Source of the DNA: Hemerocallis citrina
Taxonomy: Eukaryota > Streptophyta > Magnoliopsida > Asparagales > Asphodelaceae
Length of the DNA stretch: 64,000 bases
Direction: 5' to 3'
Assembly: GCA_017893485.1 (NCBI GenBank)
Contig: CM030358.1
Location: 249,923,073-249,987,072 of the forward strand
Positions 1 to 10,589 of the stretch are shown in pieces. Position numbers and translations under genes: made by a program. Position 1 is the stretch's first letter. Every line of letters starts with the position of its first letter. The notes beneath the pieces were generated by a model that saw nothing but the letters and a program-made list of their open reading frames with translations, was not told where the DNA came from and did not search any database.

Positions 1-348
1 AAAATTTTTTATTTTCCCTCTCTCTTTCCCCAAAATATTTCATTTTATCCCTCTAAAACTCCAAAATCCCTCTCTCCCCAAACCCAATCTCTAAATCCTC
101 CTCTTCCCACTGCCATCGCCCCCCTCTTCCCTGCTGCCGTCGCCTTTCCCGCTACCGTCGCCCGCGCTTCGCACGTGGCGGCCCCATCTTCATCCCTGAC
201 CTCATCGGCCCCCTCACCTCCATCCACGCCTTCATCTCCTCCCTCGATCTAATCTCGGTATTCAACCCTTCTTTTTACTCTTTCAATTTCTCTTTCAATT
301 CAAGCAAGGAAACCCTAGTTTGACAATTTGGTTTGATTTTGGCTGCAG

Positions 349-465
349 AGTCTCGAAGACGAACTCGATTCCACCGCCGATTTCGAGGACGAACTTGGGG
401 TTGAGGAGCTTAGGGTTTACTCGGAGGAGGAGTTGGTGGAGAGAGCTCTGAGAGAAGGGTTTCAG
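349..465 (+). pseudogene. Captured exon of unidentified gene
   Basis: A 39-codon open frame is bounded by a CAG acceptor at 346-348 and a GTATGT donor at 466. The product is very acidic (for example EEELVERALREGFQ at the end). The C-rich, CT-rich sequence upstream (1-250) could be a 5' leader or a first coding exon. I do not recognise the family. Clean splice borders and an exact multiple of three support a real exon. It may belong to a different gene from the NO VEIN exons that follow. Confidence 0.35.
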
Positions 466-512
466 GTATGTCTTTAAAGATGATGGTGATACAAGATTTA
501 GATGATGATGAT

Positions 513-647
513 GCAACTATCTACCCAGGTCTTTTTGACTTTTTTGTGAATGTGTGTGCTGTGCCCAAAAGGCCTCAATTTGATAGTTATCTTGAAATAC
601 TACTACAATTATCATCCGTTTCGTTGCCTTCAGAAGCTGTCCATGTG
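513..647 (+). pseudogene. NOV: NO VEIN-like exon fragment (upstream)
   Basis: The frame reads TIYPGLFDFFVNVCAVPKRP and continues to a GTAAGC donor at 648. This matches my recollection of the C-terminal half of the plant NO VEIN protein, a very large nuclear protein with an HSP90-like ATPase region needed for vascular patterning in Arabidopsis. Phase is 0 at 647 and the next recognisable exon (2479) also starts in phase 0, so the two could splice. The left border is uncertain because the frame is open further upstream. It is a fragment inside a transposon, not a functional gene. Confidence 0.7.
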
Positions 648-1080
648 GTAAGCCCTCTACATCCAAATACGTTTTATCTAAGAGTTTGTTTTCTTTGTGG
701 TGAAATCTGTACAATAATTCCGGTTAGCTCTCTACATCTAACTACTGATGCTGAAGTTTATGTTAGGAATCCATGTTAATATTCCACATTAAAGTGTTTA
801 TATCCCCATCTTTTGCCACAAGATCTAATGCATCTATGGATGGTATAGTGTGTGTGAAAAGACCATTGAATCTTCTGTGATTCAGTTTCATCTTTGTGGC
901 TTTGGTTGTGTACTGGTGATTTGGGAGAGGCTAATTAAGAAAATTAGCTATGTCATAATTGGCAGCTAAAGAGACTTGAGACTTATGGGTGAATCCATAG
1001 AGAAAAGATTTTAAGGTTGGTGGGGTTTGTTTAGATTTTGTGACATGAGTATTATGACTTGTAGGTGAAATAGATTCTGT

Positions 1081-1268
1081 TTAGATTTCCAGGAAGAACC
1101 CCCCTATCCAGACCAGAAACAGATGAAATATTGATCACAGATCCTTTAACCTTTGCATCGCGCATTCGTATACAAACATGCTTAGATACTAGCAATAATC
1201 CGGTTAGATTCGTCCTTAAATTATTAATCCATTCCTCTTCTGGCCAATGCAATGGGGAATAGACACCA
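1081..1268 (-). pseudogene. Short-chain dehydrogenase/reductase exon fragment, inverted
   Basis: On the minus strand the frame reads [10 protein letters not shown], then [20 protein letters not shown], then [15 protein letters not shown]. The N-L-T-G segment and the S-V-I-N-I-S-S strand typical of the Rossmann-fold core of classical SDR enzymes are visible (FabG-like plant reductases). The Y-x-x-x-K catalytic motif that would follow is absent because the homology stops near 1081. A CTCAG acceptor lies just upstream in the minus sense. It lies in the gap between two NO VEIN exons and points the other way, so it arrived separately. Confidence 0.75.
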
Positions 1269-2478
1269 CCTGAGGAGAACCATCCGTCAGTGCAGTTTGA
1301 TAGTGAAAATCTTAATTAAGAAAATAGAGTGAGACATATTATATCCTACCATATCTACTGAAGGTTTTATATTAATAATGTAGGTATCCTATTAATCTAG
1401 ACTTAGACATAATACATTTTTAGACTTTATAATCTGTGAGTCTTCCGTATGTTTGTTGTCGATGTCAATGTAAACCAGATCTTCATAGCTTATACTATTA
1501 TCTCCAACTTATTATGAGAAAATGCCATCATAAAAGGGAGGACAACAACTGTCACTCACTGCTTTGTCGAATGCCCAACTTGTAGATATTCTCTACTATT
1601 AGTCATTGCCAAGATAAAAAAAACCAGTACTGCAAAAGATAGTCTGGAAAGTAAGAAATATTTCACTATCTAAACGAAAGATAACTTTCTTGAGCCCCAT
1701 GGTTCTAAAACAACAATCGGTATCAGGCCACCAGGACATCTTCCATAGGAAGCTCACCTCACCACCAGGACATCTTCCATCATTTACTTACCTTACAAAT
1801 AATGAAAAAATTACAAATCTTTTGGGTTTTGGCCATAAGATTGGGTTATGATAATAACAGCTACCCTTTTTTTAGCATTAACATCTACATTAGATATACA
1901 GATAAAGATATTGCATGAACTTTGCACATTTCGGTTAACTAGTACCCACAGGGAAGGTAGGAAAGTTTGTGTAGAACTTAACATACAGCAATTCCAAACA
2001 AAGAACTTTTTAAGCTTTTTTTTACCATAATAGATTTGATTGGTATGATTGCTTGCTTTTGGTTAGTTCTTAAAATGTCCTGTCTATATTTTCCCTCCAT
2101 TTGTGTCTAATGATTGTGTTCTTATGTTTGTTTCTTGTTATAAAAGTTGGCTTAGATTAAATTTAATTTTAGGTACTAAGTATCATTTCATCAAGAGATA
2201 GTTGCTAGATAGTGGAAGTTTTCGCTAAATTTTATGCCATGAGCTTGTAGAAAATCTTCAAGAACAAATGTTAATAGTTTGTGCTCTAAGACTGAAGACT
2301 GATTACTATAGTAGTTTGATTCTTTGCTGTGATCTCCTTATCGCAGACTTTCACAACTACAAGTCCTTCCCTGCTTAAGACTTACTGCCCTGAACTAATA
2401 CTACTGCTTAGAAAACGTACTTCTTTCCTTCCCTGTAGTACTGCTTTAAAGTACCTTTGATTTTTCGTATGGTTTCAG

Positions 2479-3172
2479 GTTTTCCGGGTTTTTATTAAAT
2501 GGGCTGATGATGTAAAGTCAGGAATAATTAATTCAGAAGGAATTCTCGACTTGAAAGAGCATCTCCTTAAATTGGAAAACACAGTGCTCCCAACATTGCA
2601 GGATAAATGGGTGTCCCTTCACCCTTCCTTTGGCCTCATATGTCGGCCTGATGATGATGAGCTAAAACAGCAATTTAAGCATTCTGATGGTATCAGCTTT
2701 TTAGACTTTGGCGAACTCAGCAAAGAGGATCAAGAAATTCTTTCTGGCAAGATTGGTCCATTAATGCACAGATTAGGTGTTCCTCCTCTTTCAGAGGTAT
2801 ATGGATATATATTGATATATTAGCATTTTTGACATATGCATTGATGTTTATTTTCCTGTTTGAATTTATTTGATCATGGCTGATTCTGCATGTTTGTAGG
2901 TTGTTTATCGTGAAGCAGTATTTTATGGCACAGATAATAATGCAGAAAAAGCTGCACTAATAAACTGGGTTCTTCCATATGCACAACGTTATCTCTATAA
3001 GTTGTATCCCGACTTGTATCTCAACCTGAAGCAGCTTCAATTTGAGAAGCTCAATCAGCTGCAAGTAATTGTAGTTGAGAAGTTATTTTATAGAAATTGT
3101 CTGAAAGGACAGGGGAGCACGTCAAAGAGACGATTTGAATGCAGCTGTCTTCAAATGCATGATATTCTATAA
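2479..3172 (+). pseudogene. NOV: NO VEIN-like exons (two), truncated
   Basis: Exon 2479-2796 follows a TTTCAG acceptor and ends at a GTATAT donor. It encodes 106 codons including LPTLQDKWVSLHPSFGLIC and ISFLDFGEL. The second exon starts at 2900 after TTTGTAG and encodes NWVLPYAQRYLYKLYP and VVEKLFYRN. Phases match throughout. Homology ends near 3165 and the frame stops at a TAA at 3170-3172, well short of the real C-terminal part of the family. Frames are open and splice sites intact, so the capture is fairly recent or was copied from a spliced-in-place gene with its introns. Confidence 0.8.
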
Positions 3173-3197
3173 GAGCATCTGTTTGTTTTCTTTTTAG

Positions 3198-3311
3198 GCT
3201 CATCCTTGGTTTAAAGATATCGTCTGGGATGAACTTTATAATATGGAGGCAACATTTAAGCCTGAGGTCAATAGTGTACTGGATACTCAAAACTTCTTGA
3301 AGTTTGACGAG
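3198..3311 (+). pseudogene. NDR-type AGC kinase exon fragment
   Basis: A 38-codon exon lies between a TTTTTAG acceptor and a GTATGA donor. It reads AHPWFKDIVWDEL, then PEVNSVLDTQNFLKFDE. This is the end of the kinase domain and the start of the AGC C-terminal extension of plant NDR/LATS-like kinases. No catalytic loop is present. It begins only 25 bp after the NO VEIN frame stops, so one transcript could splice from NO VEIN into kinase sequence. Confidence 0.75.
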
Positions 3312-3953
3312 GTATGATGCTTAATTTAAATCTTTTCTATTTTCTATTATGTTTCATGGGGATGTATAATCCTCAACTCCCAATTTATCTTGTATTAAAT
3401 TTTTTTTTTTTTTAATTTTGTTTGTGTTGGAAAAATTATGGATGGAATTGTTGTTTTCTCACTTATCATCACTTAGCATATACAAATGAATGGCACATAC
3501 TTATTTAGATAGTGGATTGGTGATAGGGTTAGGGAGCACCTCCAATTGACAAAGGTTTATGTAGTTTTGGAGCCTTAAAATGAAAACCCTCTTAATTTGC
3601 TTTCAAATTTCCATGATTCAAGCTGATCTAAAATTTTCTGTTTTTTTCTGTCTCTACATACAGACTATTATTAGTCTTCATGAAATTTGAAGGGTTGCTT
3701 CTTGATTGCCTAAGCCTAGAAGTTCATCATCAATTAGGTAATTTCTAGTGTTGACATCAGTCTGATAGTTGTAATTTGGTTCAATTTTTCTATAGTGGAG
3801 AATCTCAATTCAGATCTAGAGTACGCCGTTCTCTTTTTGACTACGTACTAGTAGACTAGTTCCTATCAATCAGATCTAGAGTACACTGTTCTCTTTATGA
3901 CTATTTGTTGATGACCAAAGTTGGATCTTTTTGCTTTGTTTTGTTTGTGAAGG

Positions 3954-4145
3954 GCTCTCAACAAGCGAGAAATGATTGAACCCTCTCAAAATGCAGCCGA
4001 GTTTGTGTTTGCCAACGATGAAGTGAAGAAGGTTGTAAAGAAGATTTGCAGGATGCTAAAAGAAGATTACTGCAAAGAGAATCAAGATCAATCAAGATCT
4101 GGTTGCTGTAAAATAAGAAAATTGTTAGTGTCGTATCTCAAGTGA
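3954..4145 (+). other. Unidentified open frame, possible terminal exon fragment
   Basis: A 63-codon frame rich in Lys, Glu and Cys (for example AAEFVFANDEVKKVVKKICR) ends at a TGA at 4143-4145. An AAG acceptor-like border precedes it. I do not recognise the product. It could be a last exon from another captured gene or a chance frame. Confidence 0.25.
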
Positions 4146-4469
4146 GGAGTTAAATGAATGTTATCTTATAATGTCATTGAATATGTTGATCGTAGTTTAA
4201 AGTATTGATTCTCATGTCTGCACACATGAATTCAATTGTGTATTTGGTTATTAACTATTTTGTAATTTGACATGCTTGTAATACTTCATTAATTTTTAAT
4301 ATGATTGAAGTTTATTTTTTTTTAATTTTGTTTCATAAACACATTTATCTATTTTATTGTGTATTTAGTTTATAATTGGATTAATATTATAAAAGAAAAT
4401 ATTAAATTATTATAAGCGTAATTAATAAGAAAAAAATGTGTATAAAGTGATGAGTACATATTCAAATAA

Positions 4470-4776
4470 TTGGATGCGAAAACCATCGCTAAAACCTATA
4501 GCAATGGAGTTTCAACCGTGGGTATAGGAAAGCAAAAGGTGTCTTTAAAACCTATACCAACGGATACGAAACCGTGGGTATAACACTGGGGTTTTGTCCA
4601 ACGGGTGAAAAAACCGTCGCTATAGGCTATAGTGACGGCATTTTGCCGTGGGTATAGCTAATTAAAAACGACGGAAAAATATGTCCGTTGGTATAGGTTT
4701 TAAGGGCTATACCTACGGTTTTTCGCCTTTTACCCACGGATTTTTGCTGTCACTATATGTCAAATTCCTTGTAGTG
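4470..4776. repeat. CACTA subterminal repeat block and terminus
   Basis: The motif ACCGTGGGTATA or a close variant occurs in direct orientation near 4527, 4570 and 4647. Related forms appear inverted near 4708 and 4733. A palindromic stretch, CCGTCGCTATAG followed by CTATAGTGACGG, spans about 4613-4638. Such repeats are where CACTA transposases bind. The block ends exactly at the GTAGTG terminus. Confidence 0.75.
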
Positions 4777-6560
4777 AGAGAGAAAGAGAGAGCTCGGACT
4801 TTGGCTAGAAGGGAGCTTTCGGTTTTTGCTTAGGAGAGAAGAAGGGAACTTTTGTGTTGGAGTTTTGAGCAATTTTCTAGGAGTCTATTTACAATTTGCA
4901 TCAAGAAAAAGGTGGATGTCACTTTTGCTTTCTAAATCATTATAGAATGCATGTGTAGGTAGTTTATGCTCGAAATTGATAATTAGTATGAGTTCTTTAG
5001 TTACTTTTGTGATGCATGTTTATAATTTTTAGTGATAATAAAACAAGAGAAATAATGCATGTTTGATAAAGAATTATGATTTTCATGTTGTTACACCATA
5101 ACTTTATTAAAGGGTTTTGTAATAGGAGGTCATATATTTAAATTTTAGGGGTATGAAAAATTTGTGACTAAAAATCATACAAAGTTAGGGGGTGGATTAA
5201 TGTTTGAAATGATAGTGAGAATTTCCCAAAATTCAGAATAATCACTAGAAGAAAATATGTTCATGTAGTGGTTATAAAAGGGTAGTCTTGATGAATTAAC
5301 AAAAGCATATGTTTATGAAGGTCCTAAAAAATCACTAGTTAAATATATTGTGTAAAATTTCACTTTAATATAGATAAAATTAGTGAGAAAACATTTCTGG
5401 AAATCTAGGAATGTATTTTATGAACAATTGATTTGAGAGAAAAGAATAGAAATTGAAACAATTGAAAGAGTTAAAAATGAGTTGAAATCAGAGAGTTGGG
5501 TTAAAAGATTTTTAACACCTATACTATCAGTTGAGCGCTTGGTACTTGTGGCTAGCGCATGCGCCAGCACGCCTGACACTGCCACGTGTCGTGCGTGCGG
5601 GTGTTTGGTCGTGGATTCGAGCTTGGGAGACTTCTGCCTCTTTTATTTTTTTTGAAAATTAATTAAATGATGTTCCTGGGCTAAAAAAAGAACCGAATAG
5701 TCTTTCTTTCACTAAAGTTAGTTGGTCTGATGGTTGGGGTTTGCGGTTGGCTTGCTGTTGGCTCTGGGTTCAAATTCGGGGGTTTACTTTTTGGGTTTTA
5801 TTTTATTTTTTTGTGATTTCTCAAGTTTTAAAAATTAGAAAACTTCATAGAAATATTATAGAATATTATTAGAACACTTGGAAATTATTTCACATTATTC
5901 TAAGAGATATTTTGAGAATTTAAAAGTCATATTCATGTATTAGATGAGTTCTGAATCCAAGTTTTGAAAGAAGATGTACATGATTAAGGATTTTAAGAGT
6001 TGGTTAATGATAAAATCAAATACATGATTAGAAGATTAAAATCGGGAATTTCTAGTGATGAATCCTAAAGAGATTGTGTATTAAGAAATTGTGTTTTAAT
6101 CTTAAAGAACTTTGTATTGAGAAACATACTTGAAGTATAGATAAACATGAAAATTGTTTCATTAATCAAAATAACATTGTGAATTATTAAAATGAATAGT
6201 TTGGTTGGTTAACCAAGAAGTTGCTTAATGATTCATAAATAAGAGAATGCATAAAAGAAGTTAAAAGATGTGAATGAATGAAATTTAAAAATGTGAATAA
6301 TGAGAGTATGAATACCCCATAATGTTGAACATGAAAGATGTTGATTTTAGAGGTTAAATGAGACCCATGTACCGACAAAGTGATGAAAGTGATTAATTGA
6401 TTTGGGAAGTGGCCAATACGGTCTATCGTTCTCGGTATATTGTTTAAGACCGGTAGGAGGGTAAGCTAGCTCTAGGTGGTATTATTATTCATATTTAAAC
6501 CTAAGGATAAGCACTAGAAGAAGATGTGATAAAACTTGGGCAAACATAAGTGGGGTGCCT
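4777..6560. other. Decayed LTR-like noncoding DNA
   Basis: Purine-rich leader-like sequence (GA-rich at 4777-4800) is followed by AT-rich DNA with no supported gene. Similar arrangements (GA-rich leader, AT-rich body) occur in the Tekay-like LTRs further right, and the ACTTCCGCTGCG stretch near 7256 is reminiscent of that class. I read this as an old LTR interrupted by the CACTA element. Its left boundary is not visible. Confidence 0.35.
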
Positions 6561-6572
6561 CTATATAGTCTG

Positions 6573-6825
6573 ACGGTGGACTCCAAGACTATAGACCCAG
6601 TTTGACGGTGGAGTCCGGGACTATGGTTGCTTGCGATGTGAGACAAGTCCTAATTAAGTCCAGGACTATGATTGATTTGGCGGTGGACTCCAGGATCATG
6701 AATAGTCGGGCAGATGGAAGGACGACCTCCAGTCTATATGCGTATACCAGGGCTAGAGGGGCACTTGCGGGATGTTCGCATGACGAGGATTCTGTAAGGA
6801 TTGACAGTGGACTCCGAATGGAATT
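6573..6825 (+). repeat. Short dispersed repeat, GGTGGACTCC units
   Basis: The core GGTGGACTCC (or GGTGGAGTCC, AGTGGACTCC) followed by GGGACTATG-like sequence recurs near 6575, 6606, 6682 and 6806. Another copy lies at 7530 in the duplicated segment. The open frame here is a by-product of the repeat. Confidence 0.55.
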
Positions 6826-8127
6826 CGTACTCGTGGGATGTCTGAACCTTATTTTTGTTACCGTAGTAGATTTTGCATGGCGAGGGATTAAACCCTATAT
6901 GGTGGAGTATGTAAGGACTTTCCCTCAGACCTATGTAGTATGAGATGCATAGAATCTGAACAAGTATGCATTAGTGTCATCGTAGTGTAAACATCTGCAT
7001 TAGGCATTAAATCATATCATACACTGACATGTTTAAGATAGTCACTTTTTATACTTTATTGTGCATCCAAGTTTGTGTTTGCTAAAGTAAGAGAATCGCT
7101 ATTTTATAGTATTGCGTCAGTTGTATGCAACTGACGTGCCAACAGTTTCCAAGTGCAGGACTTAGAATAGCAAAAGAACATAAATGTGAATTGGTGGTGA
7201 TGATTATTTCCAGATTAAAGTTGTTCAATGTTTAAGTTGTATATATTTTTTTGTAACTTCCGCTGCGTATTTTTATAATAGAACAATGTTTTATAATGAA
7301 AAGTTTTAAATTCCTTGTAAATTTGTACGAACTGAAGTAAAAGATCATGTTAATATGTTGCTCAGAAATAGTTTTGATAAATTGATTAACCTGGGTGGTC
7401 AAGCATAATTTCAATATAGTGTAAAAATAAATCCTTCTTGGAATATTTTGGAGGATCTCTGGTGCATATGCATATACCGGGGCTAGAGGGGTACTTGCGG
7501 GGTGTTTGCACGACGAGGATTCTGTAAGGTTTGATGGTGGACTCCGGGACTGGAATCCATACTCGTTGAATGTCTGAACCTTGCCTTTGTTACCGTAGTA
7601 GGTTTTGCATGGCGAGGATTAAACCCTATTTGGTGGAGTACGTAAGGGCTTGCCCTCGGACCTATATAGTATGAGATGCATAGAATCCGAACAAGTATGC
7701 ATTAGTGTCATCGTAGTGTAAATATCTGCATTAGGTATTAAGTCATATCATACACTGACATGTTTAAGATAGTCACTTTTTACACTTTATTGTACATCCA
7801 AGTTTGTGTTTGCTAAAGTAAGAGAATCGTTGTTTTATAGCATTGCGTCAGTTGTATGCAACTGATGTGCCCACAGTTTTCAAGTTGCAGGACTTGGATT
7901 AGCAAAAGGGCATAAAGATGAATTTGTGCTGATTAAAATTTTTCAGATTAAAGTTGTTGAATGTTTAAGTTGTATACATTTTGTTGTAACTTCCGCTATG
8001 TATTTTTGTAACAAAACAATGTTGCATAATGAAAAGTTTTAAATTCCTTGTAAATTTGTACGAATTGAAGTAAAATATCTTGTTATGCTACGAATTACAT
8101 GTAAATAAAATTCAGGGCTTTACACTC
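6720..8127 (+). repeat. Direct duplication of an about 640-bp LTR-like segment
   Basis: Copy 1 (about 6720-7340) and copy 2 (about 7456-8095) share long near-identical runs, such as GGGGCTAGAGGGG, the block around GTATGCAACTGA, and AAATTCCTTGTAAATTTGTA. The two copies differ by scattered substitutions. Copy 2 ends near GGGCTTTACA at 8118-8127, which resembles a decayed LTR end. Between the copies lies about 110 bp that is found inverted just after copy 2. Confidence 0.75.
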
Positions 8128-8250
8128 TCAAATCGTGCAAAATATTCAAAGAATGATTTATTTTTACACTATATTGAGAAATTATGCCTAACCACTTAGG
8201 TCAATCAATTTATCAAAACTATTTTTGAGCAACATATGAACAAAGCGAAT
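7345..8250. repeat. Inverted repeat arms flanking the second copy
   Basis: The sequence at about 7345-7455 is the imperfect reverse complement of about 8139-8250. An example is AATATAGTGTAAAAATAAAT in the left arm against ATTTATTTTTACACTATATT in the right arm. The arms enclose copy 2 of the duplicated segment. The right arm runs into the pararetrovirus-like sequence, so a piece of that insert appears to exist in both orientations. Confidence 0.7.
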
Positions 8251-8923
8251 ATACTACCATGAGCAAATCCAAAGACAATAAGAGTATTATTCGAAAGAGG
8301 GCTTATCCACTGCATATATCTATCCAGAGAATGCAAAGAATTTAGCTAGCTACCAAGAGAGGTATGTAGATTTGCTAAAAGTTAATTTGGTCTTACAAAA
8401 GCCTCCAAAATATATGTCCGGGTATTCTCAGCAATTCCCGAATTCCTTGAAGATGACGAAGAACTACCTGCTAAGCATATTATAATGATCGGGATGACTA
8501 TATAAGTTATGTTTGGAGCAACTAATATCATGCCATATAAAAATTAAGAATTTAAAAAACTAAATTACAGAAAGAAAAGCTATGAAATTTAGAACAATGT
8601 ATTGTGAATTAAAAGACATATAAAATACAGTCAGTAACATATGGATCTATGATAGCCCTGACCCACAAAAAATAATGATTTACAACATAGTAAAGATTAA
8701 ACAACCATAGTCAAAGAAAGAAGTTTTTGACAGCTGGTATCAAATTCTAGATAAAGGAGGGATGACAATGATAGAAGAGACAGCTATCAAATACTGTAGA
8801 TTGATAAGGAGGGAGCCACAACTTAAATGCGGACAATGTAGAAAAGAACAATATAAGGCTGGCGAAGAGTTATTTCTGATGTGAAATAAGTGGAGATGCT
8901 GGCCAGGAAAGAATCTATAATAA

Positions 8924-9028
8924 TATAAGCAGTGATGTGTTAGACTCAGTTATTTACCTATGATGTAAGCAGTGATGTAATCAGAACATTAATTGTAATT
9001 GGTGTAAAGCCATCACTTTCTATATAAA
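8924..9028 (+). promoter_or_regulatory. as-1-like enhancer plus TATA box
   Basis: TGATG-N7-TGATG lies at 8961-8977, the same spacing as the TGACG-N7-TGACG of the plant pararetrovirus as-1 element bound by TGA-class bZIP factors. Both C-to-T changes are what CpG methylation decay would give. A second partial copy is at 8927-8938. TATATAAA follows at 9021-9028. An AATAAA at 9128-9133, about 100 bp downstream, fits the short-stop polyadenylation site of such viruses. Confidence 0.55.
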
Positions 9029-9651
9029 AGGGGAGGCTGAGTAAGGGAGAAAGGGGCAAAATATCCAAGAGAGAGAAATTCCATATAATCTTGTAAGGAG
9101 AGCTTGATCTGTAAAAAGTTTGAAGGAAATAAAATATTATATTTCATCAGTTATAGCATTTATCAGTTCTAGTAGGAAATAAGGTATGAATAATTAAATC
9201 CATTTCACTTAAGGAGAGTTTTATAAGGCTCTGCTTGAAAAATCTTGCAAAAGACTTATTTGTAACATTTTATAGTTTGGATGTACACCTAGTAGCAGGA
9301 AACGAGCTAGGTTGTGGTTGCATGTACCGAAGTGCTAGTAGTTGTTCTAGACATATCTCTTGAATGAAGCTCTCTTGAAGAACATAGTAGTCCTGAGATG
9401 AAAGGAATGTAAAAGGAACACTGAAATCGGGGTGCATACCAGAGGTATTTTATCCATTGGTAGTAACTGGTACAGAAAAGATTAATGAAGCTTAACTAGG
9501 TCGGAAGCATGATGGGCCATTTTGTTTTGAATTTTATGGTATCCTTAAAAATCACTCCCTACTCCTGATTTCATACTTGTTTTGATTCACAAAATTACTA
9601 AAAAGAAGAATGGACAATTATAGTTTTTGTCTTGCCTCAGAAATTTATTAA

Positions 9652-9906
9652 TTGATGACTAATTATCAAGGAAGTAAGAGAATGTGGGTATTTGATGTTT
9701 ATTATCCTCGAAGAGTAACAAGCATGTATAGTTTTTATAAGTTTGAATTATTTTTCTTTTGCGTACATCGAAGAATAATTATTACAATAAATCAAATTAA
9801 TCCTGGAGAAACTAGTAATATAAGTGTTCAGATAATTGATGACTTAACTTTTTACGAAAGATCTTTATTATTTTATGAAAATGGAGAATTTAGGTGCTAT
9901 ATCTAG
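9652..9906 (+). pseudogene. Unidentified frame in the pararetrovirus-like fragment
   Basis: An 84-codon frame is followed, past its stop, by sequence encoding a Glu-rich stretch in shifted frames to about 10097. It lies between the TATA box and the Met-tRNA primer site. No family was recognised. It may be the decayed end of a viral polyprotein or simply AT-rich noncoding DNA. Confidence 0.25.
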
Positions 9907-10229
9907 AGTCCTACAACAACATCTAGACAATTTCTAGATGAAAATGAAAATATAAAGGAAGAAAACGAACATATTGAAGAAGAAAACGAACATATGGAAG
10001 AACCCGAAGAACCCCTTATGATAGTGAAGTATCAGAAACAGAAACAGAAGCCATGAGAAATTTTGAAGTTATGCGTGATTATTTTAATATTTTTTAGGTT
10101 GATAATGCACATTATTTTCAAGAATATTAGTTTACAGAAGGATACTCTGTTTATTTCTCTTTGATACTTTGTTTATTTCTCTTTGCAAGTATTTTCTACA
10201 TTTCACACATTTCACGCTTCGCAACCAGT

Positions 10230-10242
10230 TGGTATCAGAGCC
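10230..10242 (+). other. Primer binding site, initiator Met-tRNA type
   Basis: TGGTATCAGAGCC is complementary to the 3' end of plant initiator Met-tRNA. It is used by caulimovirids and Copia elements. No reverse transcriptase follows: the next kilobase is the palindrome array. Confidence 0.65.
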
Positions 10243-10589
10243 TTGTTTCTAAGTAAGTAACTCTTATCTTGTTTTCTTAAAATATTTAGTACAATTTAAG
10301 TAGTTAAAAAATTGATTAGATAAGATAAATAGAAAATATTACAAAAACAAATCTTAAATTTGCAGATAGGTCACACATCCTATAGAAAATATCATAGGAT
10401 ATGAAGCATAGAATATTATTTAGAAACTATTCATTAGTTGCAAATAGTTTGGTTATTGTCCCTTTTGTGCAAATAGTTTCAAAAATAATCTTCTTAATAT
10501 AATTAACATTATCTGAGATAGCCAGTGTAGGTTTATAAATTTTAGGTAAAAATTACATTTTCAAAATTTCTCTGAAAAATAAGTACAAC

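Larger units (their letters stand above)
1..4776 (+). mobile_element. CACTA (En/Spm-type) DNA transposon, right part, with captured gene fragments
   Basis: The right end reads TTCCTTGTAGTG at 4765-4776, the reverse complement of the CACTA-type terminus. It is preceded by about 300 bp of short direct and inverted subterminal repeats. The left terminus is not in the window, so the true length is unknown. No transposase frame is visible. The interior instead carries spliced-looking exon fragments of at least three unrelated host genes in mixed orientation. CACTA elements are known to pick up host gene pieces. The 3-bp target duplication cannot be checked because the left end is missing. Nothing coding was seen in 781-1080, 1270-2478 (intron-like) or 3312-3950. 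Confidence 0.75.
8128..10260 (+). mobile_element. Endogenous pararetrovirus-like fragment (Caulimoviridae-like), decayed
   Basis: The call rests on regulatory signals more than protein. There is an as-1-like element, a TATA box, a downstream AATAAA and a 13-nt match to the Met-tRNA primer site, in the order found in caulimovirid intergenic regions. Frames are short and broken. One of about 57 codons, ending with a TGA at 8882-8884, contains a CGQC pair, and another lies at 9652-9906. I could not assign any protein domain. No reverse transcriptase is present. The alternative is a Copia-type LTR with an unusually long leader. Confidence 0.45.

Noticed and set aside
5238..5256. CACTAGAAGAAAATA as a second CACTA terminus
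   Set aside because: No subterminal repeats or matching opposite end nearby; one short match is not enough.
5715..5800. tRNA-like A and B box words (AGTTGGTCTGATGGTT, GGGTTCAAATTC) as a SINE or tRNA gene
   Set aside because: No cloverleaf can be drawn, there is no clear tail or target duplication, and the words are weak matches in low-complexity DNA.
6602..6943. 113-codon frame
   Set aside because: Made of GGTGGACTCC repeats and present in decayed form in the downstream duplicate.
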